NCBI GenBank assembly: GCA_040902305.1
Contig: JBBDXN010000152.1
Location: forward strand, 1-64,000
Length of the DNA stretch: 64,000 nucleotides
Direction of reading: 5' to 3'
Source: CAMLFJ01 sp040902305
GTDB lineage: Bacteria > Methylomirabilota > Methylomirabilia > Rokubacteriales > CSP1-6
This document shows, in pieces, positions 1 through 10,173 of this stretch. Below the pieces are notes generated by a model, which worked only from the letters and a program-made list of their open reading frames with translations, was not told the origin of the DNA and made no database searches. The position numbers and the translations under genes were made by a program. Within the stretch, counting starts at the first letter, position 1; each line of letters starts with the position of its first letter.

Positions 1-1
1 G

Positions 2-88
2 ACTCTCGTGGCCGACGTGCTTGCGGTAGATCATCACCCGGAGGTGGAGATCCCAGTGGACTACATCGGCAAACGGTCAACGGCATGA
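2..88 (+). CDS. Possible 3' end of an unidentified gene (partial)
   Basis: The window opens inside a frame that reads 28 codons to a TGA at 86-88, ending in IGKRSTA. Third codon positions are mostly G/C as in real genes here. It is too short to assign to a family and may be chance. If real, it lies in the same direction as the ATPase about 150 bp downstream. Confidence 0.3.
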   Translation, partial: TLVADVLAVDHHPEVEIPVDYIGKRSTA

Positions 89-238
89 TGCCGGAGCGGG
101 TGCTCGGGGGCGTCGGGGAACGGGCCGTGGCAGCCCGCCGGGAAGCGTGGATGCCTTGCGCCCGCCCCGCCTTTGGGTACCACGGGACAACGGTAGGGCA
201 TTGGTAGTGCATTCCTCCTTCCGCGCGGCGAGGTTCCT

Positions 239-2944
<2,706 letters not shown>

Positions 2945-3067
2945 GCGAGACCTTCGTGAGGCACCCTCATTTCAGCCGCGGGAGTCGGCCGGGAGCCGTC
3001 GGCCTGTTCTCTTTCTAGGCTGGAAGGGGACGCGCTTCGGCCAACCCTCACCCTGGCCACGACAGAG

Positions 3068-3736
3068 GTGCGCGATAAGCGGGAGGTGCTCCACAATACG
3101 GATGCTGAGCATTATCGAACTTCCCGCGTTGCGTTCACCTCATTGACTCCTTGGGCGCGCCGCGCGCATGGCGCCGCCCTGTCCGGCCGCCGTGAAGCAG
3201 AGGAAGAAGCCGCGCGGCGGGGTGTGGAGGCGATCCGTGAAGCGCTGAACGTTCCTGTCGAGACCGTTCGCGCGCACGTCACTGACGGACACCCCGAACG
3301 AAAGATCATCGAAGAAGCCAACGCGTGGCCCGCCGACATGATCGTGATCAGCGCGAGCGGCGCGCCGCGACTCCAACGGCTCCTGCTTGGGAGCGGGGAT
3401 CGGCTGGTGACTCGAACCGCCCCGTGTCCGGTTCTGGTGGTGCGTCGTCGAGAGCGACGTGTCACGATCCCGGTCGGCGCCCCTGGCCAAGGCCGCAACA
3501 CGCCGTCTGGGCTCGAGGCAACACTAGCCCCCTCCGGCGGCGGTCGCTCCGCGGGGCGCCTCCGGCCCCCTGACGTAATCGGCCATTCTCAGACACCGCC
3601 CCCCCAGGAGCTCCCCAAGAACCGATGCCACAGCGCACATCAGCGGCCACCTCACGGGTCGGGGACAGCCCGCCTGGCTGAGCGGCATGCTAGGCGGGCA
3701 CACCGCCGCCGTCAACTGGCAAGTGAACCCGTGTAG
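3068..3736 (+). pseudogene. Universal stress protein (UspA) remnant
   Basis: Only residues from about 3197 to 3450 look like a protein family. That stretch has the second half of a UspA domain: an acidic helix, then ADMIVISASG and the nucleotide-binding loop GSGDRLVTRTAPCPVLVV, the G-x2-G-x9-(S/T)-type motif of Usp proteins. The N-terminal UspA strand and Walker-like segment are absent upstream in any frame I checked, and the C-terminal ~90 residues are low-complexity and unlike Usp. I read it as a decayed gene behind the P-type ATPase; a divergent intact protein is less likely. Confidence 0.5.
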
Positions 3737-3825
3737 GGAGCACATGATCTGTCCGCTCCCGAGAGCAAGTGAAGTGTCCGCGTTTCGGGCGGTCTCGCGT
3801 AGAGCCACGGTCCAGGGAGGGGACC
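3451..3825. other. Non-coding stretch between Usp remnant and transposase
   Basis: About 375 bp with no convincing gene. The open frames here are proline/arginine-rich and look like chance in GC-rich DNA. It probably contains the left end of the IS element whose transposase follows, but I could not find paired terminal inverted repeats by eye. Confidence 0.4.
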
Positions 3826-4434
3826 ATGCTCTATACCGCGGCCGCCGGGGAGCGGGCCATGAAGGTGCAGCAGGTCATCATGCGAGCCCTGAGTGGGGGG
3901 ATCAGTTGGGTGCAAGCCGCCGAGATCCTCGGCCTGGAGCCGCGCAGCGTGCGACGCTGGCGCGCCCGGTTCGAGGCCGGCGGCCCGGTGGCCCGCTATG
4001 ATCGCCGGCGGCAGCGGCCCTCGCGGCGCCAGGCGCCGGCGCTCGAGGTGCAGCGCATCCTGCGCCTGTACCGGGAGCGCTTCGCCGGCTGGAACGTCCG
4101 CCACGTCTACCGCTTCGCCCGACGCGACCACGCCGTGAGGCTGTCGTATAGCTTCGTCAAGCTCGCGCTCCAGGAAGCCGGCCTCGTCCGCCGAGCCCGG
4201 GCGCGGGGCCGCCATCGCCGGCGCCGGGAGCCCCGCGCCTGCTTCGGCGAGCTCCTGCACCTCGACGGCAGTCCCCAAGCCTGGCTGCGGCGCTGCCCGG
4301 AGGAGCGGCCGACCCTCATCAGCGTCCTCGACGATGCCACCAAACGGCTGCTCTACGCCCAGCTCAGTCGCGCCGATCTCCAGGACGTGGTCAAGAAGCG
4401 TTTGGGCACATTCTCGGTCACATCGCGGGGGTAA
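3826..4434 (+). pseudogene. Truncated IS transposase (ISNCY/IS1202-like)
   Basis: The ATG at 3826 follows a GGGAGGGG ribosome site. The protein begins with a helix-turn-helix (SWVQAAEILGLEPRSVRRWR), a second winged/HTH segment, then the first integrase-core Asp in LLHLDGSPQAWL and the second region VLDDATKRLL. Reading diverges around nt 4385 into a short unrelated tail ending at 4434, and the rest of the DDE core, including the final Glu, is missing. An intact relative would be about 400 residues, so this is a non-functional fragment. It ends only about 35 bp from the 3' end of the tRNA-Met gene, which suggests insertion or rearrangement next to that tRNA. Confidence 0.75.
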
Positions 4435-4468
4435 TTTCAGAGTGCTGTGTTGGAGATAGTTGAAATGA

Positions 4469-4544
4469 TGGTGGCGGCGGGAGGACTCGAACCTCCGACA
4501 CGGGGCTTATGAGACCCCTGCTCTGCCACCTGAGCTACGCCGCC
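4469..4544 (-). tRNA. tRNA-Met (anticodon CAT), elongator type
   Basis: The minus strand folds into a complete cloverleaf: 7-bp acceptor stem GGCGGCG/CGCCGCC, D stem GCTC/GAGC, anticodon stem GGGGT/GCCCC with loop CTCATAA, T arm GGAGG-TTCGAGT-CCTCC. Discriminator A and an encoded CCA (4469-4471) follow. The anticodon CAT is at 4509-4511. G1-C72 pairing argues against the initiator. CAT can also belong to tRNA-Ile2 (lysidine-modified), which cannot be excluded without identity-element scoring. Confidence 0.93.
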
Positions 4545-4638
4545 TTGGTAGGAACTTCGCGCAGTTGCAGAGCGGCATCCTAGCACGGCCGATCCGACCC
4601 GCGCATCCGGAATCGTGCCGCGTACCCCTTCTACCTGA

Positions 4639-5055
4639 TCAGGAGGCGAGCGAGGACGCGGCCTGCGGGGTCGCCGGGCTCGGGGGGAGCTGGCGCGCCA
4701 CCGCCACGCGCAGCTCGGTGGCGGACACCGGCTTCATGAGCACGGGCGCGGCGGCCCGCATGAGGAAGTTCGCATACTCGGGCGTGTAGCCGCGCTCGAG
4801 TCGGAAGATCACGGGCGGAGTGGCCGCGCGGCAGCATTCCTTCAGGAGCTGGTAGAGGGCGGGCCCGTTGAGCTCGCGCATCTTCAGATCGCTCAGCACC
4901 AGGTCGTAGTCGTGCTGGCTCAGCAGGATCACGGCGTCCGCCTTGCTGGCCGCGGTGTCGACCGTGTAGCCGGCTTCGCCGAGGACTCGCGAGGTGTCCC
5001 GGCACTCGCGCTCGTCGCCGTCGACGATCAGGATGCGACGCCGGTCCGCGCTCAT
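4639..5055 (-). CDS. CheY-like response regulator (stand-alone receiver)
   Basis: A 138-residue single receiver domain with no output domain. It starts RRRILIVDGDERECRD, giving the acidic pocket (D12, D14), has the phospho-acceptor Asp in LVLSDLKM near residue 56 and the conserved Lys in VLMKPVS near 108. The ATG overlaps the stop of the upstream gene by 4 nt (ATGA), so the two are translationally coupled. No sensor kinase is adjacent, so the partner kinase is unknown. The family passes phosphoryl signals from histidine kinases; the output here is not evident. Confidence 0.88.
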   Translation of the reverse strand: MSADRRRILIVDGDERECRDTSRVLGEAGYTVDTAASKADAVILLSQHDYDLVLSDLKMRELNGPALYQLLKECCRAATPPVIFRLERGYTPEYANFLMRAAAPVLMKPVSATELRVAVARQLPPSPATPQAASSLAS

Positions 5056-5723
5056 CGCTGGGCCATATCCCCCGGCGCTTCGCGCCGGCCATTGATGCGG
5101 CCGAGGATCTCGTCGACGGTGCGGGTCGCCTGGGACGCGACCGTCTGGAGGGCGTCGGACAGGTCGTCGCGCTCGGCGCGCAGCCCGTCGTTGTCCTCCT
5201 CGAGCCGGCGCACCTTCTCCGCCAGCACGACCCGCTCGTGCTCCAGCGCTCCCACCTCGGCCTGGAGGTGGCCCGCATCCTCCAGCCATCCGCCCAGCAC
5301 CTGCATGAGCTCGCGGGCTTCGTCGGACCACCGCGTCACCTCGTCGGCCAGCCGCACCGCGGATCGCGACGGCCCGCCGTTGGGCACCTCGCTCGTCGGC
5401 ATCGCGGCCGCGTCGGCCCGCGCGGGCCAGCGCCCCCGCGAGAGGTCGCGCCTCACCCCGGTGGGCGTGAGGTCGAGGACGGCGAAGATCCGCGAGTAGG
5501 GCAGGCGCGCCGCCTCGTTCACCTCCTGGATCCATTGGGGCTCTTCCGCGCCGAAGAGACAGAGGCCGCGGGCCTCACCCGGGAACACCGCGCTGCTGAT
5601 GTACCGGACCTTTTTCCCGAGCCCCTGCAGCCTGGCGCAGGCCGTCACGAGACCCTGCAGGCTGGCGCGGAAGTTTTCGGGCGGCACCTGACTCAGATCA
5701 CGCTCGACGGCGAACAGCGGCAT
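5052..5723 (-). CDS. DUF4242-like domain protein with C-terminal coiled coil
   Basis: Residues about 1-88 (MPLFAVERDL to FAVLDLTP) resemble the small ferredoxin-fold DUF4242 / nickel-binding-type domain. A linker follows, and then a long heptad-rich region (EVGALEHERVVLAEKVRRL and onward) that should form a coiled coil. I chose the ATG at 5723 because it has a good GAGGAG site and begins the domain; a start 75 nt upstream adds an unconvincing tail. It is co-transcribed and overlaps with the response regulator, so it may act as a scaffold or partner in that signalling unit. The domain call is by resemblance only. Confidence 0.65.
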   Translation of the reverse strand: MPLFAVERDLSQVPPENFRASLQGLVTACARLQGLGKKVRYISSAVFPGEARGLCLFGAEEPQWIQEVNEAARLPYSRIFAVLDLTPTGVRRDLSRGRWPARADAAAMPTSEVPNGGPSRSAVRLADEVTRWSDEARELMQVLGGWLEDAGHLQAEVGALEHERVVLAEKVRRLEEDNDGLRAERDDLSDALQTVASQATRTVDEILGRINGRREAPGDMAQR

Positions 5724-6008
5724 CTCCTCGGTTCTCCTCGCGGACGCGGGCGGGCGTCCGTCGAATGCTAGGTGCTGGCCGGAGCCGCCGTCAAGCACGG
5801 AGACACCCCGTGGAAATGCGGGTGCACGCGCGCCCGCGCGTGAATCACCGCGCCGGATCGGTCATCACGCACACGACACGCGTACCGTACGCGTCAGTGC
5901 TGCGCATCCGGGTCTGGTCGCCCGCGGAGGCGCATCAGGACGTGCAATTCTCGTGTTGTGGATGAGTGGGGATAAGTGGATAAGTGGTGCGGAAAGGGCA
6001 AATTGGCG
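5724..6008. other. Divergent intergenic region
   Basis: About 285 bp between the leftward signalling operon and the rightward Asp-rich gene. Apart from the promoter next to the Asp-rich gene I see no gene, RNA fold or repeat. The left end should hold the promoter of the leftward pair, but no clear hexamers stood out. Confidence 0.4.
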
Positions 6009-6036
6009 TGGACACCCAAGACCCCTTTGCTATAAT
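6009..6036 (+). promoter_or_regulatory. Sigma70-type promoter of the Asp-rich gene
   Basis: TGGACA (6009-6014) and a perfect TATAAT (6031-6036) are separated by 16 bp. A TG dinucleotide one base before the -10 makes it an extended -10. It lies 42 bp before the start codon and is the closest match to consensus -10 in the window. Confidence 0.75.
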
Positions 6037-6077
6037 CCCGCCCAGCGTAACAGGCCGTACCTCGGGAGGAGCTTCAC

Positions 6078-6338
6078 ATGGCCAGCCTCGGCAATCACCC
6101 GTGGATCGAAGAAGAGGAGCGACTGCTACTCGGACCGGCCGACGCCGGCGCGGCAGAGGCCGACGAGGACACGGACCCCGCCGCCGATGACGACGATGAC
6201 GAGGACGACGACCTCGATGACGAGGACGATGATTTCGACGACGATGACGACTTCGACGACGACGATCTGGACGACGATGACGAGGACGACGAGGACGACA
6301 AGGACAAGGACGACAAGGACAAGGACGACGCCGTGTAG
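6078..6338 (+). CDS. Extremely acidic Asp/Glu-rich low-complexity protein
   Basis: An 86-residue protein. A short N-terminus (MASLGNHPWIEEEERLLLG) is followed by about 60 residues almost wholly Asp and Glu in D-rich blocks, ending in alternating Lys-Asp (DKDKDD). It has no signal peptide or membrane segment and should be intrinsically disordered and strongly negative. A GGGAGGAG ribosome site and a near-consensus promoter argue that it is a real, well-expressed gene. Function unknown. Possible roles are cation (Ca2+/Mg2+) binding, nucleic-acid mimicry or charge buffering, all inference. Confidence 0.75.
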   Translation: MASLGNHPWIEEEERLLLGPADAGAAEADEDTDPAADDDDDEDDDLDDEDDDFDDDDDFDDDDLDDDDEDDEDDKDKDDKDKDDAV

Positions 6339-6391
6339 GTTGAGGCATCGCTGCAGTGACTGATCCGCGGTCTTCCCCGGGAGGGTGACAA

Positions 6392-7093
6392 ATGGCTGAG
6401 TGGGTATGGTTCCTCTTGCGCTGGATTCACTTCCTGGCGGGTATCACCTGGATCGGTCTCCTGTACTACTTCAACTTTGTCCAGGTCCCCTTCTTCGCCG
6501 AGACCGAGCCGGGGGTGCGCTCCGGTGCCCAGCAGAAGCTCTTGCCCCGCGCCCTCTGGTGGTTCCGCTGGGCCGCGATGATCACGTTCCTGTCGGGGTG
6601 GCTCTACCTGCTTGGCTACTGGATCCAGAAGGTGGGCTTCGCAGTTCCCGGAACCTGGGGCATCTTTCTCGGCGGCCTGCTGGGCTCGATCATGTGGGCC
6701 AACGTGTGGTTCATCATCTGGCCCAAGAACAAGATCGTGATCCAGAACGCGCTCGACACCGCGGCGGGCAAGCCGGCCAATCCGGGGGCCGCTGCGGCGG
6801 GTGCCCGGGGCGGTCTGGCCTCCCGCACCAACGTGCTCTTGTCGATCCCGATGCTCTTCTTCATGGGCACGGCGCAGCACATGCCGTGGCTGCCGATGCC
6901 GAGCTCGGGTGCACTCTTCTGGATCGTCACGCTCGTGATCATGGCGCTGGTCGAGATCAACGCGCTGGTTGGGACTCCGGGCAAGGGCGCCGCGAAGCCG
7001 CTCGCCACCGTCAAGGGAACTCTTTGGTCGGGATTCGTCCTGACCGTGGTCTTCTACGGCTGCTTCGTCCTCATGGGGACCCGCGCCCAGTAG
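6392..7093 (+). CDS. Urate hydroxylase PuuD-type membrane protein
   Basis: A 233-residue integral membrane protein with about six hydrophobic helices. The opening WIHFLAGITWIGLLYYFNFVQ (shown here in part: helix 1 with conserved His) is typical of the urate-oxidase N-terminal membrane domain family. Later helices carry further His residues (TAQHMPW). Family members are thought to be haem- or metal-binding membrane oxidases acting on urate, some with a cytochrome c tail. This one lacks the cytochrome domain. A GGGAGGGTG site precedes the ATG. No other purine-degradation gene is nearby, so the substrate is uncertain. Confidence 0.75.
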   Translation: MAEWVWFLLRWIHFLAGITWIGLLYYFNFVQVPFFAETEPGVRSGAQQKLLPRALWWFRWAAMITFLSGWLYLLGYWIQKVGFAVPGTWGIFLGGLLGSIMWANVWFIIWPKNKIVIQNALDTAAGKPANPGAAAAGARGGLASRTNVLLSIPMLFFMGTAQHMPWLPMPSSGALFWIVTLVIMALVEINALVGTPGKGAAKPLATVKGTLWSGFVLTVVFYGCFVLMGTRAQ

Positions 7094-7113
7094 CCGCGCG
7101 CGGCGCGCGCCCG

Positions 7114-7704
7114 TCAGGGGCCGAGGTCGGTCAGCAGCTCGGTCTTGGTCTCATCCGACAGGCGGGCGCGCGCACGCGCGGCGGGGTGGTCCGCCACCAG
7201 CTCCACCGCGGAGGTGCGGAAGGCGTCCATCGCCTCGGGGCCGAAGGCAAAGCGCACGAAGTGGACGGCGGCGAGCTTGCCTTTCTCCTCGTCGGAGTGC
7301 CCGGCTTCGAAGTCCCCGGGCACCCGCAGGCCTCCGGCGGTCTCCAGCCAGACGTGCTGGCCGGTGTCGATGCCCATGAAGCGGTCCAGCACCGGCTTGA
7401 TCTGGTCCTTGTCGGCGATCTCGATGAACAGTGTCGCCGAGAGCTCCCCCGCCCGGGGGAGCAGCGCGCCGTAGACGTCGATCTCCTCCTGCACCCTGGC
7501 GTCGTCGATGATTCGCTCCGCGCGGCACATCTCCTGGATCTGGAACAGCAGCGTCTCCCGGTTCTCGAAGACGAAGGAGAGGTAGGGCCCCACCTCTACC
7601 CGCCGCTTCCGCTTCAGCTCGATCACGCGCCGGCGCCGCTCCTCGCGCACCTTCTCGTACTCGAAGAAGTTGACCACGTCGCCCAGGCGGATGGCGCGCG
7701 TCAT
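7114..7704 (-). CDS. DUF3501 family protein
   Basis: A 196-residue soluble protein, beginning MTRAIRLGDVVNFFEYEKVR, a charged N-terminal helix, then a conserved EVGPYLSFVFENRETLLFQIQEM core. This is the DUF3501 family. Its ATG overlaps the stop of the Fe-S oxidoreductase by 4 nt. The family recurs beside rubrerythrin and a cysteine-rich Fe-S protein, as here, which suggests a role in peroxide or redox metabolism. The molecular function is unknown. Confidence 0.85.
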   Translation of the reverse strand: MTRAIRLGDVVNFFEYEKVREERRRRVIELKRKRRVEVGPYLSFVFENRETLLFQIQEMCRAERIIDDARVQEEIDVYGALLPRAGELSATLFIEIADKDQIKPVLDRFMGIDTGQHVWLETAGGLRVPGDFEAGHSDEEKGKLAAVHFVRFAFGPEAMDAFRTSAVELVADHPAARARARLSDETKTELLTDLGP

Positions 7705-8978
7705 GCGGGCCGCTCGGGGTCGAGCCCGTAGGCCTCGGCCAGGATCTGGATGGGGTGCCGCGCGGTCCGCCCGGTGCCCTGGTGGATCTGCAGCGCGGCG
7801 AGCGGGCAGTCGGTGGCCACCCGGTCCGGCTTCGCCTGCCCGATGTCGCGGAAGAGCGGCTCCGCCACCCTCATGGATAGCTCGAAGTACTCCTTCTTCA
7901 TGCCCCACGTGCCGTCCACCGCCGAGCATCTCTCGATCACCTCCACCGGCGCCCCGGTCAGACGCAGCACGTCGGCGGAGCGGGTGCCCATGTTCTGGGC
8001 CTTCAGGTGGCAGGGCAGCTGGTAGGCGATGGTGCCCGGGGCATTCGGGAACTTCGTGTCCAGTCGGCCTTGCTCGTGCAGCGCCGCGAGGTACTCGAAG
8101 AGGTCCCGCGTGTGCGCCGCGACCAGGTTGGCGTCCTCCGAGCCGTCGAGCCAGGGGTACTCCTGCTTGAGCATGTAGGAGCACGTCGGCCCGGGCACCA
8201 CGATCTGCCGCCCCTGGCGCACCTGCTCCGCGAGGCTCTTGACGTTGTCCGCGATGAGCCGCTTGGCCTCCGGGACGGCTCCGCCGTCGAGATACGGCAT
8301 GCCGCAGCAGCGCTGGGCGGGCAGCGTGACGTCCACCCCGTTCTTCTCCAGCACCGCCACCGTGGCCTTGCCGGTCGCCGGGTCGTTGTACTCCACCGAG
8401 CACGTGGCGAAGAGGGCGACGCGGTCGCGGGCCGGCTCCCGCCGCGGCGCCGGCTTGCGCCCGTCGAACCAGCGCGAGAAAGTCTCGCGGTGGAAGGCGG
8501 GCAGGTTCCGCCGGGCGTGGATGCCGACCGCCATCTCCATGAACTTGCGGTTCACCCACACCGTGTTCATCCAGTTCGAGACCGGCGCGGTGAGGCTGCC
8601 GAGGCGGCCGACCAGCTCGGTGTTGCCGAGGAAGCGGTCCTGGAGCGTCACCCCCTGCTCCCGAGCCTCCGCGGACCGGGCCCGCAGCATGAGGCGCGGG
8701 AAGTCCACCGCCCAGCGATGCGGCGGGGTGTAGGGGCAGTGGTTATAGCAGAGCTTGCACTGGTAGCAGAGATCGACGACCTCCTTGACGTCCGTGGCCG
8801 GGAGCCTCTCGACGTCGCCGTCCACCGCGTCCACGTCCAGCCGGCCGAACAGGACCTTGAACGAGGGGCAGAGCGGCAGGCAGCGCCGGCAGCCCGCGCA
8901 GATGTCGTAGACCCGCCGCAGCTCGGTGTCCACGCGGTCGAGCTGCCAGAACTCCGGCACGCGAATGTCGAGTGTCAT
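7701..8978 (-). CDS. GlpC/HdrD-like Fe-S oxidoreductase with CCG domains
   Basis: A 425-residue protein with two N-terminal [4Fe-4S] motifs (CAGCRRCLPLCP near residue 28 and CYQCKLCYNHCP near 72). Two cysteine-rich CCG-type modules follow (CCGMPYLDGG, and a later CHLKAQN region with a conserved Cys/Asp tail). This matches the anaerobic glycerol-3-phosphate dehydrogenase subunit C / heterodisulfide reductase D family, which passes electrons between quinones or thiols and partner enzymes. The ATG at 8978 starts the family's normal N-terminus; the open frame upstream is arginine-rich noise. It is coupled with DUF3501 by a 4-nt overlap and follows rubrerythrin. Confidence 0.9.
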   Translation of the reverse strand: MTLDIRVPEFWQLDRVDTELRRVYDICAGCRRCLPLCPSFKVLFGRLDVDAVDGDVERLPATDVKEVVDLCYQCKLCYNHCPYTPPHRWAVDFPRLMLRARSAEAREQGVTLQDRFLGNTELVGRLGSLTAPVSNWMNTVWVNRKFMEMAVGIHARRNLPAFHRETFSRWFDGRKPAPRREPARDRVALFATCSVEYNDPATGKATVAVLEKNGVDVTLPAQRCCGMPYLDGGAVPEAKRLIADNVKSLAEQVRQGRQIVVPGPTCSYMLKQEYPWLDGSEDANLVAAHTRDLFEYLAALHEQGRLDTKFPNAPGTIAYQLPCHLKAQNMGTRSADVLRLTGAPVEVIERCSAVDGTWGMKKEYFELSMRVAEPLFRDIGQAKPDRVATDCPLAALQIHQGTGRTARHPIQILAEAYGLDPERPA

Positions 8979-9061
8979 CGTCCTCTCACGAGTGCGCGAT
9001 CCGGCGTGAGCGCGGGCCCGGCGACGGCTCGATGCCGCCGCCCGGCCCCGCGCTCGCCCGA

Positions 9062-9511
9062 CTAGATGGCGTCGGCCGGCTCCTTGCCCGCGACCTGGTT
9101 GAGCCCCTTGGTGAAGCGGCCCGCGTGCGACTTCTCGGCCTTGGCGAGCGTCTCGAACCACTCGGCCAGCTCGGGGTACCCTTCGTCCCGCGCGGTCTTG
9201 GCCATGCCCGGGTACATCTGCGTGTACTCGTAGGTCTCGCCCGCGACGGAGGCCTTGAGATTCTTCTCGGTCTTGCCGATCGGCTCCCCGGTGGCCGGAT
9301 CGCCCACTTCCTTGAGGAAGTCGAGATGGCCGAAGGCGTGGCCGGTCTCGGCGTCGGCGGTGTCCTTGAAGAGGCCCGCGATGTCCGGGAACCCTTCGAT
9401 GTCGGCGACCCGGGCGAAATACAGGTACCGGCGGTTGGCCTGCGACTCGCCCGCGAACGCATCCTTCAAGTTGTCCACGCTCTTCGAACCCTTCAGGCTC
9501 TTCCCTGGCAT
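9062..9511 (-). CDS. Rubrerythrin (diiron domain only)
   Basis: A 149-residue four-helix ferritin-like protein that reduces peroxide with a non-haem diiron centre. The ligand motifs are visible: AFAGESQANRRY, TAETGHAFGH and a final KAEKSHAGRF, with a Glu/Tyr helix (VAGETYEYTQMYPGM) between. The usual C-terminal rubredoxin domain is absent, so electrons must come from a separate partner, possibly the Fe-S protein next door. I prefer the ATG at 9511 because GGAGG lies 8 nt upstream; a GTG two codons earlier is too close to that site. Confidence 0.93.
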   Translation of the reverse strand: MPGKSLKGSKSVDNLKDAFAGESQANRRYLYFARVADIEGFPDIAGLFKDTADAETGHAFGHLDFLKEVGDPATGEPIGKTEKNLKASVAGETYEYTQMYPGMAKTARDEGYPELAEWFETLAKAEKSHAGRFTKGLNQVAGKEPADAI

Positions 9512-9575
9512 GCTCACGTCCTCCGTTTTCGGCGGTTGAGGGTGACGACGGCTCGGGGGGCGGCGGCCCGCCGAG

Positions 9576-10058
9576 CTACGGCGCGGGGCGCCGGGCGCGC
9601 GCGGGCTTCCGCCCCGCGCGGCGCTGGCACTCGGGACAGCGGCCGTAGAACTCGATCCGGTGATGCGTGACGCTGAAACCGCTCTGGGCGGCCACCCGCC
9701 CGCACAGGGCGCGGGAGTGCGGCTCGGTGGCGGGGCCCTGCACGTCGCTGATGCGGCCGCAGCCGAGACACGTGAAGTGGTGGTGCTCGCTCAGGTTGCC
9801 GTCGAAGCGGGCGTGCGGCCCCGGCAGCTCTTTCATCAGACCCTGGGCCACCAGGAGCCGCAGGTTGCGGTACACGGTGCCCAGGCTCACCCGGGGCAGC
9901 CGGCGCCGCACCGTCTGGTGCACCCACTCCGCGGTGGGATGCGACTCGGTCGCCCGCACCACGTCGAGGATCACCCGGCGCGGCCGCGTGAGCCGGAGCC
10001 CGCGCGCCCGGAGGGCGGTCTCGGCGCCCTCCGGCTTCTTTTTAGGAATGGTTCTCAT
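9576..10058 (-). CDS. Fur-family metalloregulator (PerR-like)
   Basis: A 160-residue dimeric repressor: winged-helix DNA-binding half (LTRPRRVILDVVRATESHPTAEW... SLGTVYRNLRLL), then the HHHFTCLGCGRISD regulatory-metal/structural region and a closing CPEC pair for structural zinc. The arrangement, and its position upstream of rubrerythrin and the Fe-S/DUF3501 genes, fits a peroxide-sensing PerR-type regulator of this cluster. Metal specificity (Fe, Mn, Zn) cannot be decided by eye. A palindromic box overlapping its start codon suggests autoregulation. Confidence 0.9.
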   Translation of the reverse strand: MRTIPKKKPEGAETALRARGLRLTRPRRVILDVVRATESHPTAEWVHQTVRRRLPRVSLGTVYRNLRLLVAQGLMKELPGPHARFDGNLSEHHHFTCLGCGRISDVQGPATEPHSRALCGRVAAQSGFSVTHHRIEFYGRCPECQRRAGRKPARARRPAP

Positions 10059-10059
10059 T
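10047..10059. promoter_or_regulatory. Candidate Fur/PerR box at the regulator's start
   Basis: AATGGTTCTCATT is an interrupted palindrome (AATG-5-CATT) that resembles half of a Fur box and covers the start codon of the Fur-family gene. It may mediate autorepression. Because it also encodes codons 1-4, coincidence is possible. Confidence 0.4.
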
Positions 10060-10120
10060 ACGGATCAGGAGAGTACCGGGCCGCGGACCGCCTGTCAAGC
10101 GCCCGGGCGCCCGCGCGCTA

Positions 10121-10149
10121 TTGAAGCCCTCCGGGCCGTCGAGTAGAAT
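10121..10149 (+). promoter_or_regulatory. Promoter of uvrA
   Basis: TTGAAG (10121-10126) and TAGAAT (10144-10149) with a 17-bp spacer, followed 10 nt later by AGGAGG (10159-10164). No LexA-like box was recognised beside it. Confidence 0.6.
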
Positions 10150-10173
10150 TTCCATCTCAGGAGGATCGCTCGA

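Noticed and set aside
2965..3067. Missing N-terminal half of the Usp gene by frameshift
   Set aside because: I looked for the usual UspA first strand in other frames and did not see it.
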